The notes: generated by a model not told the origin, from the letters alone. A stretch of DNA of 64,000 nt from Flammeovirgaceae bacterium UBA5585 (GCA_002425185.1 DILT01000012.1:236900-300899); one strand, 5' to 3'. Shown: positions 52,657 to 62,379, counted from the first letter of the stretch. Translations and numbers: made by a program.

Positions 52657-55600
52657 ATGTATAAACTGTATAACGATCTAGACATAACCTCAAAAATAAC
52701 GATCCTCGTTCTTTTCCTGTCGATTGTTGCCGTAGGCGGAATAAGTCTGTTTACATTCGATTTCAATAAACAAGCTACCCGCGAAAAATATATTTTTAGC
52801 CTGAATGCCATTACAGAAACCCGTGCCCATCACATTAATCTCTTTTTTGAAACCACCTCAAAAGCGATAACCACCATACAAGGTGGTCTTGATAACGAAT
52901 CATTAGCCGACTACCTGAACACTCAGAAAAATGTTTTCGGGTTTTCACAACTCTATTTGCTTTCCGAAAACGGATCAATACTGGAAACAACGGATGAATC
53001 ATTGGAAAGCCGCATGTTCCAGGATCCGGATGGCACCAGTTTTTCCAATGGTTCACGTGGCGTTCATTTCAGCACCGTATTCAAAAATGAAGGCGATTAT
53101 TTTCTCTATGTATTCGCTCCGGCCACCACATCCGCAGGTAGTGGGTTGCTGGTGGGTAAAGTAATACTAAACACCATACTGGCTCCATTGACGAATTACA
53201 CCGGGCTTGGTAATACCGGTGAGGTTATTCTTGGTCGTAAAGACGAAGCCAACAAAAAAATTCTTTTAGTCAGCCCGCTGCGCACGGAACCCGATGCAGC
53301 CATTAAATTATTCAACCTTGATGATAAGCAGGTCGCTGGTTTCCGCAGCGCCTTGGAAGGTAAGGAAGGAAATGCAGAAGGTATCGACTATCGCAATGCT
53401 GAGGTATTTCAGGTATGGCAAAAACTAAAGGAGCCGGGTTGGGTTCTGGTAGGTAAAATGGATATCCGTGAGGCCGCGGGAGATGCGGCCGGATTAACAA
53501 AAATATTTCTAACCGTTGGTTTATGCATAATTCTGCTTGCGGTAGCCGCCAGCATACTGTATTCGCGTACGCTGTTGCGCCCGATCAACACCATGACTAC
53601 CGCACTCGAATTAATTTCCGAAGGTATTCTGCCCGAAAAAATTGACGACACCAATCGTGATGAGTTTGGAAAAATGTCGGTAAAAATAAATGAACTCACA
53701 CAATCGCTCCGAAAAAATGCCGACTTCGCACAACGCATTGGTGAGGGCAAGTTCGACACGGAATTTACACCAGCCGGTGAAAATGACTTGCTGGGTATGT
53801 CATTGCTGAACATGCGCAAAAACCTGGTGGATAACGAACGCAGGGATACCGAACGCAATTGGATTGTCCGGGGTGTGGCGGAAATCAGTGAGATGCTTAG
53901 GCTTCATGATTCCATTGACTCGTTAAGCGATGATGTGGTGAAATTTATTCTTGACAAGATTGGTGCAGTGCAGGGAGCATTTTATGTAGTGGATGACGAA
54001 GGCAGAGAACCCATCATTGAAATGCGCGCCAGCTTTGCCTACGGTAGAAAAAAATACCTTCAGCCTAAATTCAGGTTTGCCGAAGGGCTGGTGGGCCAGG
54101 CTGCGATCGAAAAAGACACCATTCTGCGCACCGAAATCCCCGATGATTATGTAACGCTTACCTCGGGTATCTTAGGTGACCAGCGCCCTACGTGTATTCT
54201 TATTGTACCGTTAATTACCAATGAAGAAGTTTATGGCGTACTGGAATATGCCGCCCTCAAAAAGTTTGATCCTTCACAGGTAAAATTTGTACAGGAACTG
54301 AGTTTGATTCTTGCCCGCACCATCTTCAACATTAAAGTAAACGAGCGCACACGCAAACTGCTGGAGGAGTCGCAGGCGATGAGTAATGAGCTGAAGGAAA
54401 AGCAGGAAGTATTGCGCCAGAATGCCGAAGAAATGCAGGCTACGCAAGAAGAACTCGAGCGCACCAACACACAACTTGAGCATCAGGTAGAAGAAGTAAA
54501 CCGCACACAAAAGCGGATGCAGTTACTGCTTGAGAATGCATCCGAGGTTATTACCATTTATGAAGAGGATGAAACCATCCGTTATATCTCCCCTTCTGTC
54601 GAAACAATTTTAGGATACGGACAGAAAGAGATGATCGGCCATAGTGACTTTGAAAAAGTTCACACCGACTATAAAGACGTTTACCGTGGTTTATTCGAAC
54701 GGATGAAAGAAAATCCGGACGAAAAGGTAACCGTACAGTACGAATACAAAACAAAAGATGGCAGCTACATTTGGATTGAAGCTACCGGTACCAACTGCAT
54801 GTCGAACCCGGCCATTCATGGCTACATTTTGAATGCCCGAGATATTACCGAACGCAGGAGAGCCGAACAGGAACAACGCATGCGCAGTAAAATGCAGGCC
54901 TTGTCTGAAAACTCACCCGATCTTATTACCCGACTGGAAGGTGAGGCCATCTCCTACATCAACCCGGTTATTGAATCGTATACCGGAAAGCGCCCGGTTC
55001 ATTACCTCAATAAAAAATTCCGCGAGGCCGAGCTGGATAATTCCATTCTTGAAAGCTGGTTAAGTATTGTTGAGCAGGTTAATGCCTCCAATGAAACTGT
55101 AGCTACAGAAATGGATTTCCCTTCGGAGTTAGGCAAGCGGGTAATGCAGGTAAACGCCATACCCGAATTTGATGAGTCGAACAAACTTGAGTCGGTTCTG
55201 GTAGTATCGCACGACATTACCGAGCGCAAACTGATTGAACTTGAAATTCAGAATAAGAATAAGAAAATTACCGAAAGTATAAATTACGCCAAGCGCATTC
55301 AAACCGCTATACTTCCGAACTCACGCGTTATCAACAAATCGTTACCCGACTCATTTATTCTTTATAAACCCCGCGATGTGGTTAGCGGTGACTTCCCGTG
55401 GTTTATGCAGGTGAAAAACGACATCTACATTGCCGCGGTAGATTGTACCGGGCACGGTGTGCCGGGCGCGTTGTTATCGTTGATCGGTTACTTCCTGCTT
55501 AACGATATTGTACGCAGCCGCAAGGTTACCGATCCAGGAGTTATACTTGACTTGCTGGATGAAGGGGTAACCAAAACCCTCCGCCAGGATGAAGATGCCT

Positions 55601-56016
55601 CCACCAAAGATGGTATGGACATAGCCCTGTGCAAAGTAAACATGGACAGCCGTGAAGTGGAATATGCCGGAGCGCACCGTCCGCTTTACATCATGCGCAA
55701 TGGTGTAATGGAAGAAATCAAGGGTAATAAGTTCCCGATTGGCGGGGGTATCTTCAAGAATCAGACTAATTTCACCAACACGAAGCTTACCCTTAAAAAA
55801 GGTGACTCCATATACTTTAGTTCCGATGGTTACCCCGATCAGTTTGGAGGCCCTGAAGGCCGCAAGTTTGGGCCGAAACGGGTACGTGAAATCATTGAAC
55901 AGGTGCACAAGTTGCCCATGCCCGAAGCAGCAAAAACCTTTGAACAAGAGTGGGAAGGCTGGCGGGGTGAGACCAAGCAGACAGACGATGTACTGCTGAT
56001 TGGTATAAAGTTTTAA
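52657..56016 (+). CDS. CACHE-HAMP-GAF-PAS-PAS-SpoIIE serine phosphatase (SiaA-like)
   Basis: A 1119-residue membrane protein phosphatase. A helix at about 14-34 and one at about 281-303 enclose a CACHE-like periplasmic sensor domain. HAMP (about 303-355), GAF (about 403-555), a coiled coil (560-620) and two PAS domains (about 622-732 and 748-855, each followed by DITER) come next. The C-terminal SpoIIE/PP2C domain starts about 874 (AKRIQTAILPN, RDVVSGDFPWF, AAVDCTGHGVPGALLSLIG, DGMDIALCKV, SSDGYPDQFGG, DDVLLIGIKF) and keeps the metal Asp residues. The usual SGDFYW reads SGDFPW. With SiaB and SiaC genes next, it fits the SiaA role: dephosphorylating SiaC when a signal is sensed. Confidence 0.9.
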   Translation: MYKLYNDLDITSKITILVLFLSIVAVGGISLFTFDFNKQATREKYIFSLNAITETRAHHINLFFETTSKAITTIQGGLDNESLADYLNTQKNVFGFSQLYLLSENGSILETTDESLESRMFQDPDGTSFSNGSRGVHFSTVFKNEGDYFLYVFAPATTSAGSGLLVGKVILNTILAPLTNYTGLGNTGEVILGRKDEANKKILLVSPLRTEPDAAIKLFNLDDKQVAGFRSALEGKEGNAEGIDYRNAEVFQVWQKLKEPGWVLVGKMDIREAAGDAAGLTKIFLTVGLCIILLAVAASILYSRTLLRPINTMTTALELISEGILPEKIDDTNRDEFGKMSVKINELTQSLRKNADFAQRIGEGKFDTEFTPAGENDLLGMSLLNMRKNLVDNERRDTERNWIVRGVAEISEMLRLHDSIDSLSDDVVKFILDKIGAVQGAFYVVDDEGREPIIEMRASFAYGRKKYLQPKFRFAEGLVGQAAIEKDTILRTEIPDDYVTLTSGILGDQRPTCILIVPLITNEEVYGVLEYAALKKFDPSQVKFVQELSLILARTIFNIKVNERTRKLLEESQAMSNELKEKQEVLRQNAEEMQATQEELERTNTQLEHQVEEVNRTQKRMQLLLENASEVITIYEEDETIRYISPSVETILGYGQKEMIGHSDFEKVHTDYKDVYRGLFERMKENPDEKVTVQYEYKTKDGSYIWIEATGTNCMSNPAIHGYILNARDITERRRAEQEQRMRSKMQALSENSPDLITRLEGEAISYINPVIESYTGKRPVHYLNKKFREAELDNSILESWLSIVEQVNASNETVATEMDFPSELGKRVMQVNAIPEFDESNKLESVLVVSHDITERKLIELEIQNKNKKITESINYAKRIQTAILPNSRVINKSLPDSFILYKPRDVVSGDFPWFMQVKNDIYIAAVDCTGHGVPGALLSLIGYFLLNDIVRSRKVTDPGVILDLLDEGVTKTLRQDEDASTKDGMDIALCKVNMDSREVEYAGAHRPLYIMRNGVMEEIKGNKFPIGGGIFKNQTNFTNTKLTLKKGDSIYFSSDGYPDQFGGPEGRKFGPKRVREIIEQVHKLPMPEAAKTFEQEWEGWRGETKQTDDVLLIGIKF

Positions 56017-56107
56017 CCGATGTATGAAAAACACTCATTTAGAGCTAATTAAATCAGGATATTGACCCAATTCTTAATAAATTCGAAACCCAAATTATAA
56101 CAGCGAC

Positions 56108-56656
56108 ATGAACTTCATTTACGAACTGCACCGAACCATGATGTCAGAAAAACTGATTCTGGTGTACCAGGGCGATTTCACCCAGGAAACAACAAAGTCT
56201 ATTCTGGCCATGGCGGAGCGGAACCTTGACTCTTCCGGTGAGGGATCAAGCACCAAACGCAAGGTGTTTAATGTGATGGTTGAGGCCTTACAAAACATCG
56301 TAAAGCACAGCGATGAATTGGTTGACGGAGAAACCCGCAGCCATGCTGCCATCTTTCTTATCGGCAAACAGGCAAACCGTTACTCCATTATGTCGGGAAA
56401 CCCCATCCGTAAAGAAAATATTGCCAACCTGCAGAAAAAGCTGGAACATATAAACAACCTGGACAAGGATGGCTTAAAAGACTTATACAAGGAAATTATT
56501 AAGAATACCACCATCTCCGAAAAAGGTGGTGCAAGCCTTGGCTTTGTAGACATGGCCCGCAAATCAGGTGAAAAACTGGAATTCTCGTTCCCCGAAATGA
56601 ATGCAGAATACTGCTTTTTCTGCCTGAAAGTTAACGTGCCGCGCGGAGAAGAATAA
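56108..56656 (+). CDS. siaB: SiaB-type protein kinase
   Basis: A 182-residue GHKL-fold kinase. N-box: MVEALQNIVKHSD (Glu59, Asn63); G-box: EKGGASLGFVDMARKSG (Gly140-145). It starts without a dimerisation or receiver domain, as in the SiaB family, which phosphorylates SiaC. It is placed right after the phosphatase and before siaC, as in the Pseudomonas siaABC order. With the phosphatase it would set the phosphorylation level of SiaC. Confidence 0.85.
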   Translation: MNFIYELHRTMMSEKLILVYQGDFTQETTKSILAMAERNLDSSGEGSSTKRKVFNVMVEALQNIVKHSDELVDGETRSHAAIFLIGKQANRYSIMSGNPIRKENIANLQKKLEHINNLDKDGLKDLYKEIIKNTTISEKGGASLGFVDMARKSGEKLEFSFPEMNAEYCFFCLKVNVPRGEE

Positions 56657-56695
56657 CATTGAATAAAACACTATAACCGATAACTGACTATCACC

Positions 56696-57058
56696 ATGGA
56701 AATTTTAAATCTAGAAGGAGCTGAAGATACCCCGAAAATTATTCTTGATAAGAAGAATGGAATATTTGAAATCTCCGGCCGCTCCCTGCCCGAAGATTCT
56801 GCTGAATTTTATCGTCCGGTTTTAGAGTGGATCGGTAATTACGGTGGCGATCCAAACCCATCCACTGAATTCGTGTTTAAACTGGAATACTTCAATACCG
56901 CATCATCGAAATTAATCCTGGATGTACTCTCCGCCCTGGAAGACATAAAAGGCATGAAAATTATGTGGTACTATCACGAAGACGATGAAGATATGGAAGA
57001 AGCCGGCCAGGAATTTTCTGAACTGGTTGAAATTCCTTTCGAGTTCAAAACGTACTGA
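56696..57058 (+). CDS. siaC: SiaC-type regulatory phosphoprotein (DUF1987)
   Basis: A 120-residue protein of the DUF1987/SiaC family. The conserved block FVFKLEYFNTASSKLILDVL places Thr68 in FNT, the same position as the phospho-acceptor of Pseudomonas SiaC. ISGRSLPEDSAEFY is another family mark. The usual downstream partner, the GGDEF enzyme SiaD, is absent from the window. Here a TerB-ABC protein follows, which suggests another output. It ends at a 9-bp stem-loop with T run. Confidence 0.88.
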   Translation: MEILNLEGAEDTPKIILDKKNGIFEISGRSLPEDSAEFYRPVLEWIGNYGGDPNPSTEFVFKLEYFNTASSKLILDVLSALEDIKGMKIMWYYHEDDEDMEEAGQEFSELVEIPFEFKTY

Positions 57059-57081
57059 TCTCGAAACAGTATGAATTGCTG

Positions 57082-57128
57082 TCGGTTATCTGTATTATGC
57101 ATGAGCAAAAACGGATAACCGATATTTT
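57082..57128 (+). terminator. Stem-loop between siaC and the ABC gene
   Basis: TCGGTTATC (57082-57090) and GATAACCGA (57114-57122), 23-base loop, followed by TATTTTTT. It probably reduces but may not stop transcription into the ABC gene, whose ATG is 57142. Confidence 0.6.
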
Positions 57129-57141
57129 TTAATCCTGAACC

Positions 57142-60100
57142 ATGAGTGAAGAAATACTCAAAGCGCTGACACAACTTTTTGCGATCATCACCAAGCAAGA
57201 CGGTGGTGTTTCTGCCAACGAGCGTCAATACGTTATTAACTTCTTCCAGACAGAACTTGACCAGGACACCATAAAGGAATACCTGGCGCAATATGACGAG
57301 CAATCGGGCTATGGTAAAACCGGAGATGATGCCGGCAAAAAACTCACATCTGTAAAGGAGTCTGTTCGGGTATTGGGTATTTGTAAAAAGATCAACAAAA
57401 CCCTTACGCAAAAACAAAAAATTGTTGTGCTCATCAAATTACTGGAGCTTGTTGCTATCGACAAGAACTTCTCGGCACAACGTATGGAAATCATCAACAC
57501 CGTATCCACGGTGTTCAATATTGAAAAAGAAGAATACGATTTAATTGAGAGCTTCATCACCACAGAAGATCCGGGAACCCTTCAGTTCAAGGATATTTTG
57601 CTGGCCAACAATAAAGAAGCGGCCGAAGCAGGTAAAAGCCATAAGCACATTCATGCCCACCTGGAAGGTAACCTGGTATTCCTTCGCATACGCAGTGTGG
57701 ATATGTACTACACCAAGTATGTAGGTGAAGAATCAAACATGCTCAACGGGTTTATCATGCAACCCAACCGGGCATATCTGTTTTCGCACGGCAGCACGAT
57801 TAAAACACAAGCGGGTGATGCCTTGTACTACAGCGACCTGGTGGCTGATTTCAACGATGAAATAAAGACCACCAAATTATCGTTTAACGCAACCGTTGAT
57901 GAATTGCGGTTCCCCAACGGGGCCATTGGCTTACGCGATGTAGTGGTTTCGGAAGGCCCTGGAAAACTTATTGGCATAATGGGCGCCAGTGGTGCCGGAA
58001 AAACAACGTTACTCAATGTGTTGGCGGGTCTGGTTCCGCCAACAAAAGGCAAAATCCTTATCAACGGATTTGATATTTATGAGGAGAAAGAAAAAATACA
58101 CGGTGTAATCGGCTATGTATCGCAGGACGATCTGCTGATTGAAGAATTAACCGTCTACCAAAACCTGTACTACAACGCCAAGTTGTGCTTTGCTCATTTC
58201 ACCGAAGAGCAAATACAGCAACGCGTTATGGAGGTGCTGGAGAATCTTGGCCTCGACCAGCGTAAAGATCTGAAAGTTGGTAACCCATTGGAGAAAACCA
58301 TCAGCGGTGGCCAGCGTAAACGACTTAATATTGCTTTAGAGCTAATCCGTGAGCCGGCTATTCTTTTCCTGGATGAACCAACCTCAGGATTATCTTCTCG
58401 CGACTCAGAAAATGTAATTGACTTACTGAAAGAGCTCTCCTTAAAAGGTAAGTTAATTTTTGTCGTGATCCACCAACCTTCATCCGACATCTACAAGATG
58501 TTCGATAAGATGATCATCATGGACACAGGCGGATATCCTGCCTATTATGGTCCCCCGGTGGAAGCCGTTACTTACTTTAAACGCTCTACGTTACAAGTTG
58601 ATAGCAATCGCGGACAATGCGAAACCTGCGGTAACGTAAACCCCGAGCAAATCTTCAACATTATTGAAGCTAAGGTGGTTGATGAATACGGGCAGCCTAC
58701 GAACAAACGAAAAATTACGCCCGTGCAGTGGCATGATTGGTTTAAGGAGCGCTTCCGGTTAACAAAAGTTGAAGATGTTAAAGAAGAACCTCCGGGTTCG
58801 TTGAATATCCCCGCCAAACTCAAGCAATCAATAATTTTTGCTACACGCGATACGCTCTCCAAACTCAGTAATAAACAATACCTGCTTATCAATTTATTGG
58901 AGGCTCCGCTTCTTGCGTTTATTCTGGCCATTATTATTAAGTATAAAAGTGCTCCAGGCGGAAAAGAATACATGTTTCGGTTTAACGATAACTTCCCCGC
59001 GTTTATACTCATGAGCATTATTGTGGCGCTCTTTATGGGGCTTACCGTAAGTGCCGAAGAAATTATTCGCGACCGGAAAATTTTAAAACGTGAATCGTTT
59101 CTGAACCTGAGCTGGAACAGCTACCTGGTTTCCAAGGTGAGCATACTGTTTACCTTATCGGCCATTCAAACACTAATGTTTGTACTGGTGGGTCACCTCA
59201 TGCTGGAGATAGAATGGAGAATGATTCTGCCCTTTTGGTTTGCCTTGTTTACCGTTTCATGCATGACCAATGTATTAGGGCTTAACATATCATCGGCTTT
59301 CAACTCAGCCGTAACGGTATACGTTATGATTCCGCTGCTGCTGATTCCACAAATGATTTTGAGCGGCTTACTTTTCCGATTTGATAAACTAAATGATCTT
59401 ATCAGCACCAAAGGCAAAGTGCCCTTAGTAGCAGATTTTATGGCCTCCCGCTGGGCCTTTGAAGCCTTAGCCGTTTATCACTTTAAGAATAATTCTTACG
59501 AAAAGCCATTTTACGATTTCGAAAAATTTGAATCACAAGCCGATTTCCGCTCTTCTTTTCTGGTAGATGAACTGGAGAAGAAACGTAAATTTATCAATGA
59601 TAATATTCTCTCAAAGGATGATTCCGTTAAACAAATTGTCCGGAAAGATTTGGAAATTATACGCACAAGTTTGAAAGATGATTACTTCAAGCGGGGGCTG
59701 GAAAATATCGATATTGAAAACCCGTGGACAGTAGGGAAGTACACAACAGATTTTGACAGACAACTTGAAGAGTTCCTTCTATCGTATAAGCGATTTTATC
59801 AGGATATTTACAATAAAACGGTTGCCGCACGGGAACAATTAATCTATAAAATGGAGAATGATAAAAATGCCCCGTACAACCTAAACGATTCCAAAAACCG
59901 GTACTACAACGAAAGCCTGGCTGACCTGGTAAAAAATGTTTCCACAAAAAACAGGATATTGGAATACAAGGGGGAATTAATTCAACAAATAAACCCTATA
60001 TTTCTTGAGCCGAAAAACACCGGAGCATTGAATTATCGGTCACATTTCTTCTCTCCCAAAAAAAATATGTTTAACACCGTGTGGGATACCTATTGGTTTA

Positions 60101-60213
60101 ACATTGTGGTGATTTGGTTTATGGCCGTTGGCTTTTATGTTACGTTGTATTTTGAATGGCTTAGAAAATTTATTGACCTTTTTGGCAAAGTGAATTTGCC
60201 AACGAAGAAATAG
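57142..60213 (+). CDS. TerB-ABC transporter fusion (ABCG/White-like half transporter)
   Basis: A 1023-residue protein. Residues about 1-150 form a TerB-like helical domain (ALTQLFAIITKQDGGVSANE, and VIKLLELVAIDKNFSAQ-like). A linker with an FHA-like feel follows (about 170-245, LFSHGSTIKTQAGDALYY). Then comes an ABC ATPase: Walker A MGASGAGKTTLL (Lys287), Q-loop YVSQDDLL, signature ISGGQRKRL, Walker B AILFLDEPTSGLSS, His switch VVIHQPSSD. The ABC-2 membrane part starts about 581 (LLEAPLLAFILAIIIKY) and has five or six helices. A long charged periplasmic region (about 790-980) precedes the last helix. Fusions like this are ABCG-type exporters of unknown substrate. TerB may sense membrane or metal stress. 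It closes the signalling operon. Confidence 0.85.
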   Translation: MSEEILKALTQLFAIITKQDGGVSANERQYVINFFQTELDQDTIKEYLAQYDEQSGYGKTGDDAGKKLTSVKESVRVLGICKKINKTLTQKQKIVVLIKLLELVAIDKNFSAQRMEIINTVSTVFNIEKEEYDLIESFITTEDPGTLQFKDILLANNKEAAEAGKSHKHIHAHLEGNLVFLRIRSVDMYYTKYVGEESNMLNGFIMQPNRAYLFSHGSTIKTQAGDALYYSDLVADFNDEIKTTKLSFNATVDELRFPNGAIGLRDVVVSEGPGKLIGIMGASGAGKTTLLNVLAGLVPPTKGKILINGFDIYEEKEKIHGVIGYVSQDDLLIEELTVYQNLYYNAKLCFAHFTEEQIQQRVMEVLENLGLDQRKDLKVGNPLEKTISGGQRKRLNIALELIREPAILFLDEPTSGLSSRDSENVIDLLKELSLKGKLIFVVIHQPSSDIYKMFDKMIIMDTGGYPAYYGPPVEAVTYFKRSTLQVDSNRGQCETCGNVNPEQIFNIIEAKVVDEYGQPTNKRKITPVQWHDWFKERFRLTKVEDVKEEPPGSLNIPAKLKQSIIFATRDTLSKLSNKQYLLINLLEAPLLAFILAIIIKYKSAPGGKEYMFRFNDNFPAFILMSIIVALFMGLTVSAEEIIRDRKILKRESFLNLSWNSYLVSKVSILFTLSAIQTLMFVLVGHLMLEIEWRMILPFWFALFTVSCMTNVLGLNISSAFNSAVTVYVMIPLLLIPQMILSGLLFRFDKLNDLISTKGKVPLVADFMASRWAFEALAVYHFKNNSYEKPFYDFEKFESQADFRSSFLVDELEKKRKFINDNILSKDDSVKQIVRKDLEIIRTSLKDDYFKRGLENIDIENPWTVGKYTTDFDRQLEEFLLSYKRFYQDIYNKTVAAREQLIYKMENDKNAPYNLNDSKNRYYNESLADLVKNVSTKNRILEYKGELIQQINPIFLEPKNTGALNYRSHFFSPKKNMFNTVWDTYWFNIVVIWFMAVGFYVTLYFEWLRKFIDLFGKVNLPTKK

Positions 60214-60228
60214 CATTCTTGTACCTTT

Positions 60229-60258
60229 TTGGTCAGGAATGGTGAATTATTAACTTTG
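60229..60258 (+). promoter_or_regulatory. Bacteroidota-type promoter of the 60280 gene
   Basis: TTG (60229-60231) and TAACTTTG (60251-60258) with a 19-base spacer, a full match to the consensus. The ATG follows 21 bases after the -7 element. Confidence 0.65.
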
Positions 60259-60279
60259 TAACCTCATAATTTTGAATCT

Positions 60280-61179
60280 ATGAAAATTGTGAAATTTGGG
60301 CTAATAGCAGTGCTTTTGGCAGCATGTGGTTCGGATAAAAAATCCGATGAACAGGCTTTCCTTGAAACACTGGATTCAGGTAAATCTGAAGGGCCCACAA
60401 TCTCCGAAGCCGTTATTGGCGACATCTTACAACAGATTCCAAGTCCATTGGAAATTTCTGTATTGCTGAAAGAATCCGGGAAGAAGTACAATTCGACCAT
60501 GTTGAATTCGGCTGACAATCTTCCCAAATACAACAGCAATTACAAGAAGGCTCTAAATCTTGGAATTTATGGTACCGATTTGGGATACACCAATATTTAC
60601 GAGCAAAATCAGGATGGTGTAAAATACATTTCTTCCATAAAAAGCCTGGCAGATGGGCTTAACATCGGTCAGTTTTTTGATATTGAAACCATTGGCCGCC
60701 TGGCAACCAATAGCAAGAACCTGGACTCGCTGCTGCTCATTACCACGCAGAATTTTAACAGTATCAATCACTATCTGCAAACGCAGGGAAGGGCCAATTT
60801 GAGTGTGCTGTTACTAACCGGAGGTTGGATTGAAGCCGTACACATTACCTGTAATGTGGCCGCCAGCGACCCTACCAATAAAGAGTTACAGGAGAAAATT
60901 GGTGAGCAAAAGGTAATTCTTGAAAACATTATGCTTTTGCTGTCTTTCTATAAAGATAGCGACCAAAATATGGCATCCTTATTGACTGACATGAGCGAAC
61001 TGAAAGCAGCTTTTGACAAGGTGAATATTACCTACACGTATAAGGAGTCGACTTTTGAGGTAGTAGATGGCGTTATGGTTATTAAAGATAACAGCACAAC
61101 AACCATTGATATTACTCCGGATGATATTAATAGCATCCGCAGCATAATTGGTTCCGTAAGAAATAAGATCATTAGCTAA
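60280..61179 (+). CDS. Lipoprotein of unknown function
   Basis: A 299-residue lipoprotein with a clear lipobox (VLLAAC, Cys about residue 15), then a charged lead (GSDKKSDEQAFLETL). The body is mostly alpha-helical (KKALNLGIYGTDLGYTNIYE, EAVHITCNVAASDPTNKELQ, IGEQKVILENIMLLLSFY), with two glutamate-rich stretches. It is not recognised as a named family. It has its own promoter (60229-60258) and is followed by a small exported gene 5 bases downstream, so the two probably act together. Confidence 0.75.
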   Translation: MKIVKFGLIAVLLAACGSDKKSDEQAFLETLDSGKSEGPTISEAVIGDILQQIPSPLEISVLLKESGKKYNSTMLNSADNLPKYNSNYKKALNLGIYGTDLGYTNIYEQNQDGVKYISSIKSLADGLNIGQFFDIETIGRLATNSKNLDSLLLITTQNFNSINHYLQTQGRANLSVLLLTGGWIEAVHITCNVAASDPTNKELQEKIGEQKVILENIMLLLSFYKDSDQNMASLLTDMSELKAAFDKVNITYTYKESTFEVVDGVMVIKDNSTTTIDITPDDINSIRSIIGSVRNKIIS

Positions 61180-61184
61180 GATAA

Positions 61185-61619
61185 ATGAGTCCCATGAGAA
61201 CGTTATTCTTTTTTATTTTGTCAGTGTTTTTAATCAGTACATCCGAAGCAACTGCGCAATGTAATGCCGAGAATCTTTCCAACGATTGCATTCCCAAGCT
61301 GGCTTCAGGTTTCAACTTTTTGAAAAGTTATAAAATCGATGGTGTTAACGGATCAAAGGATAAAGTTGAATATTCCTATGTATTCACTAAAGGAACCCAG
61401 TACATGATTAATATTTGTGCGCCCGCTCAGCCTACTGATGGAATTGTAGTTACCTTATTCGATTCAAACCGAAATAAAGTGGCCTCCAGTAAAATAAACG
61501 GACAATTTATTTCGGCCATTGCATTCCCTTGTAATGCTACCGGAATCTATTACATCCAGTATACGTTTGATGGATCATCCAAATTTTGTGGCGGAAGTGC
61601 CCTGGGATTTAAGCGATAG
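61185..61619 (+). CDS. Small exported protein of unknown function
   Basis: A 144-residue exported protein (or 141 from the second ATG, 61194). The signal peptide ends near TSEATAQ. The mature part starts with Cys-rich CNAENLSNDCIPKL, then FNFLKSYKIDG, a beta-rich part (GTQYMINICAPAQPTDGIVV) and a C-terminal Cys (SSKFCGGSALGFKR). The four to five cysteines suggest disulfides. It lies 5 bases after the lipoprotein gene and ends before a strong terminator. Not recognised. Confidence 0.75.
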   Translation: MSPMRTLFFFILSVFLISTSEATAQCNAENLSNDCIPKLASGFNFLKSYKIDGVNGSKDKVEYSYVFTKGTQYMINICAPAQPTDGIVVTLFDSNRNKVASSKINGQFISAIAFPCNATGIYYIQYTFDGSSKFCGGSALGFKR

Positions 61620-61644
61620 TCAAGTAATCAAAAGGTTATAAAAA

Positions 61645-61676
61645 TAAACCCTGGCGAAATCGTCAGGGTTTTTCTT
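61645..61676 (+). terminator. Rho-independent terminator
   Basis: AACCCTG (61647-61653) with CAGGGTT (61664-61670), an inner CG pair, and a T-tract. It ends the two-gene unit 60280-61619. Confidence 0.85.
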
Positions 61677-61702
61677 TGTTTAACGCTGGCAGCTATAGAC
61701 CT

Positions 61703-61710
61703 TAGTTTTG
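61703..61710 (+). promoter_or_regulatory. Bacteroidota-type -7 element (TAGTTTTG)
   Basis: An exact TAnnTTTG match 12 bases before the esterase ATG. The nearest TTTG upstream (61675-61678) is 24 bases away, slightly long. Confidence 0.4.
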
Positions 61711-61722
61711 AAATAATGCATT

Positions 61723-62379
61723 ATGCACGAACTTGATTTGGAATTTACATTCAGGGCCAGGTACTATAGGCTTGGGGAGATTAATTCAGAAACCCAACAG
61801 GTTTGGTTTGTTTTGCATGGCTATGGTCAATTAGCAAAATATTTTTTACCAAAATTTGAAGGCCTCCAAAAGCATAACATCTGTGTTGTCGCTCCTGAAG
61901 GACTCTCACGATTTTACATGGAGGACGTAACCAAGCGGGCTGCAACGGGAAATAACCGTGTTGGAGCCACCTGGATGACAGCGGAAAACAGGTTAATGGA
62001 TATTACTAATTACTTACATTATCTCCAGAAAGTATACCACACGGTAATGAGTAAGAGTACCTCCATACCTGTAACCCTATTGGGGTTTTCGCAAGGCTCG
62101 GCCACAGCATCGCGTTGGGCTATCAGTCATCCTGAAAATTACCAACGGCTGATCCTCTGGGCAGGTATCTTTCCACCCGATATGGATTTTGAAAAAGGAC
62201 ATGAAATTCTTTCGCATAAAGAAGTAACCCTTGTTTACGGAGAAAAGGATCCTTTCATAAATGAAAGTCGGTTAAAAGAATTGACTGACCTTACCGGCAA
62301 GCTCGGCATTCAGCCGCCTGTGGTAACCTTTGATGGTGGCCATGAAATCCACGAACCTACTCTTCAACGGTTCCTTTAA
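61723..62379 (+). CDS. Phospholipase/carboxylesterase-like alpha/beta hydrolase
   Basis: A 218-residue cytoplasmic hydrolase. The oxyanion-hole HGYGQ, nucleophile Ser in GFSQGSATASRWA, catalytic Asp near GEKDPFI and His in FDGGHEIHE complete the family triad. Similar proteins cleave short-chain esters or phospholipid acyl chains. No signal peptide. Its last 4 bases overlap the convergent dehydrogenase gene (62376). The substrate is not predictable. Confidence 0.85.
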   Translation: MHELDLEFTFRARYYRLGEINSETQQVWFVLHGYGQLAKYFLPKFEGLQKHNICVVAPEGLSRFYMEDVTKRAATGNNRVGATWMTAENRLMDITNYLHYLQKVYHTVMSKSTSIPVTLLGFSQGSATASRWAISHPENYQRLILWAGIFPPDMDFEKGHEILSHKEVTLVYGEKDPFINESRLKELTDLTGKLGIQPPVVTFDGGHEIHEPTLQRFL

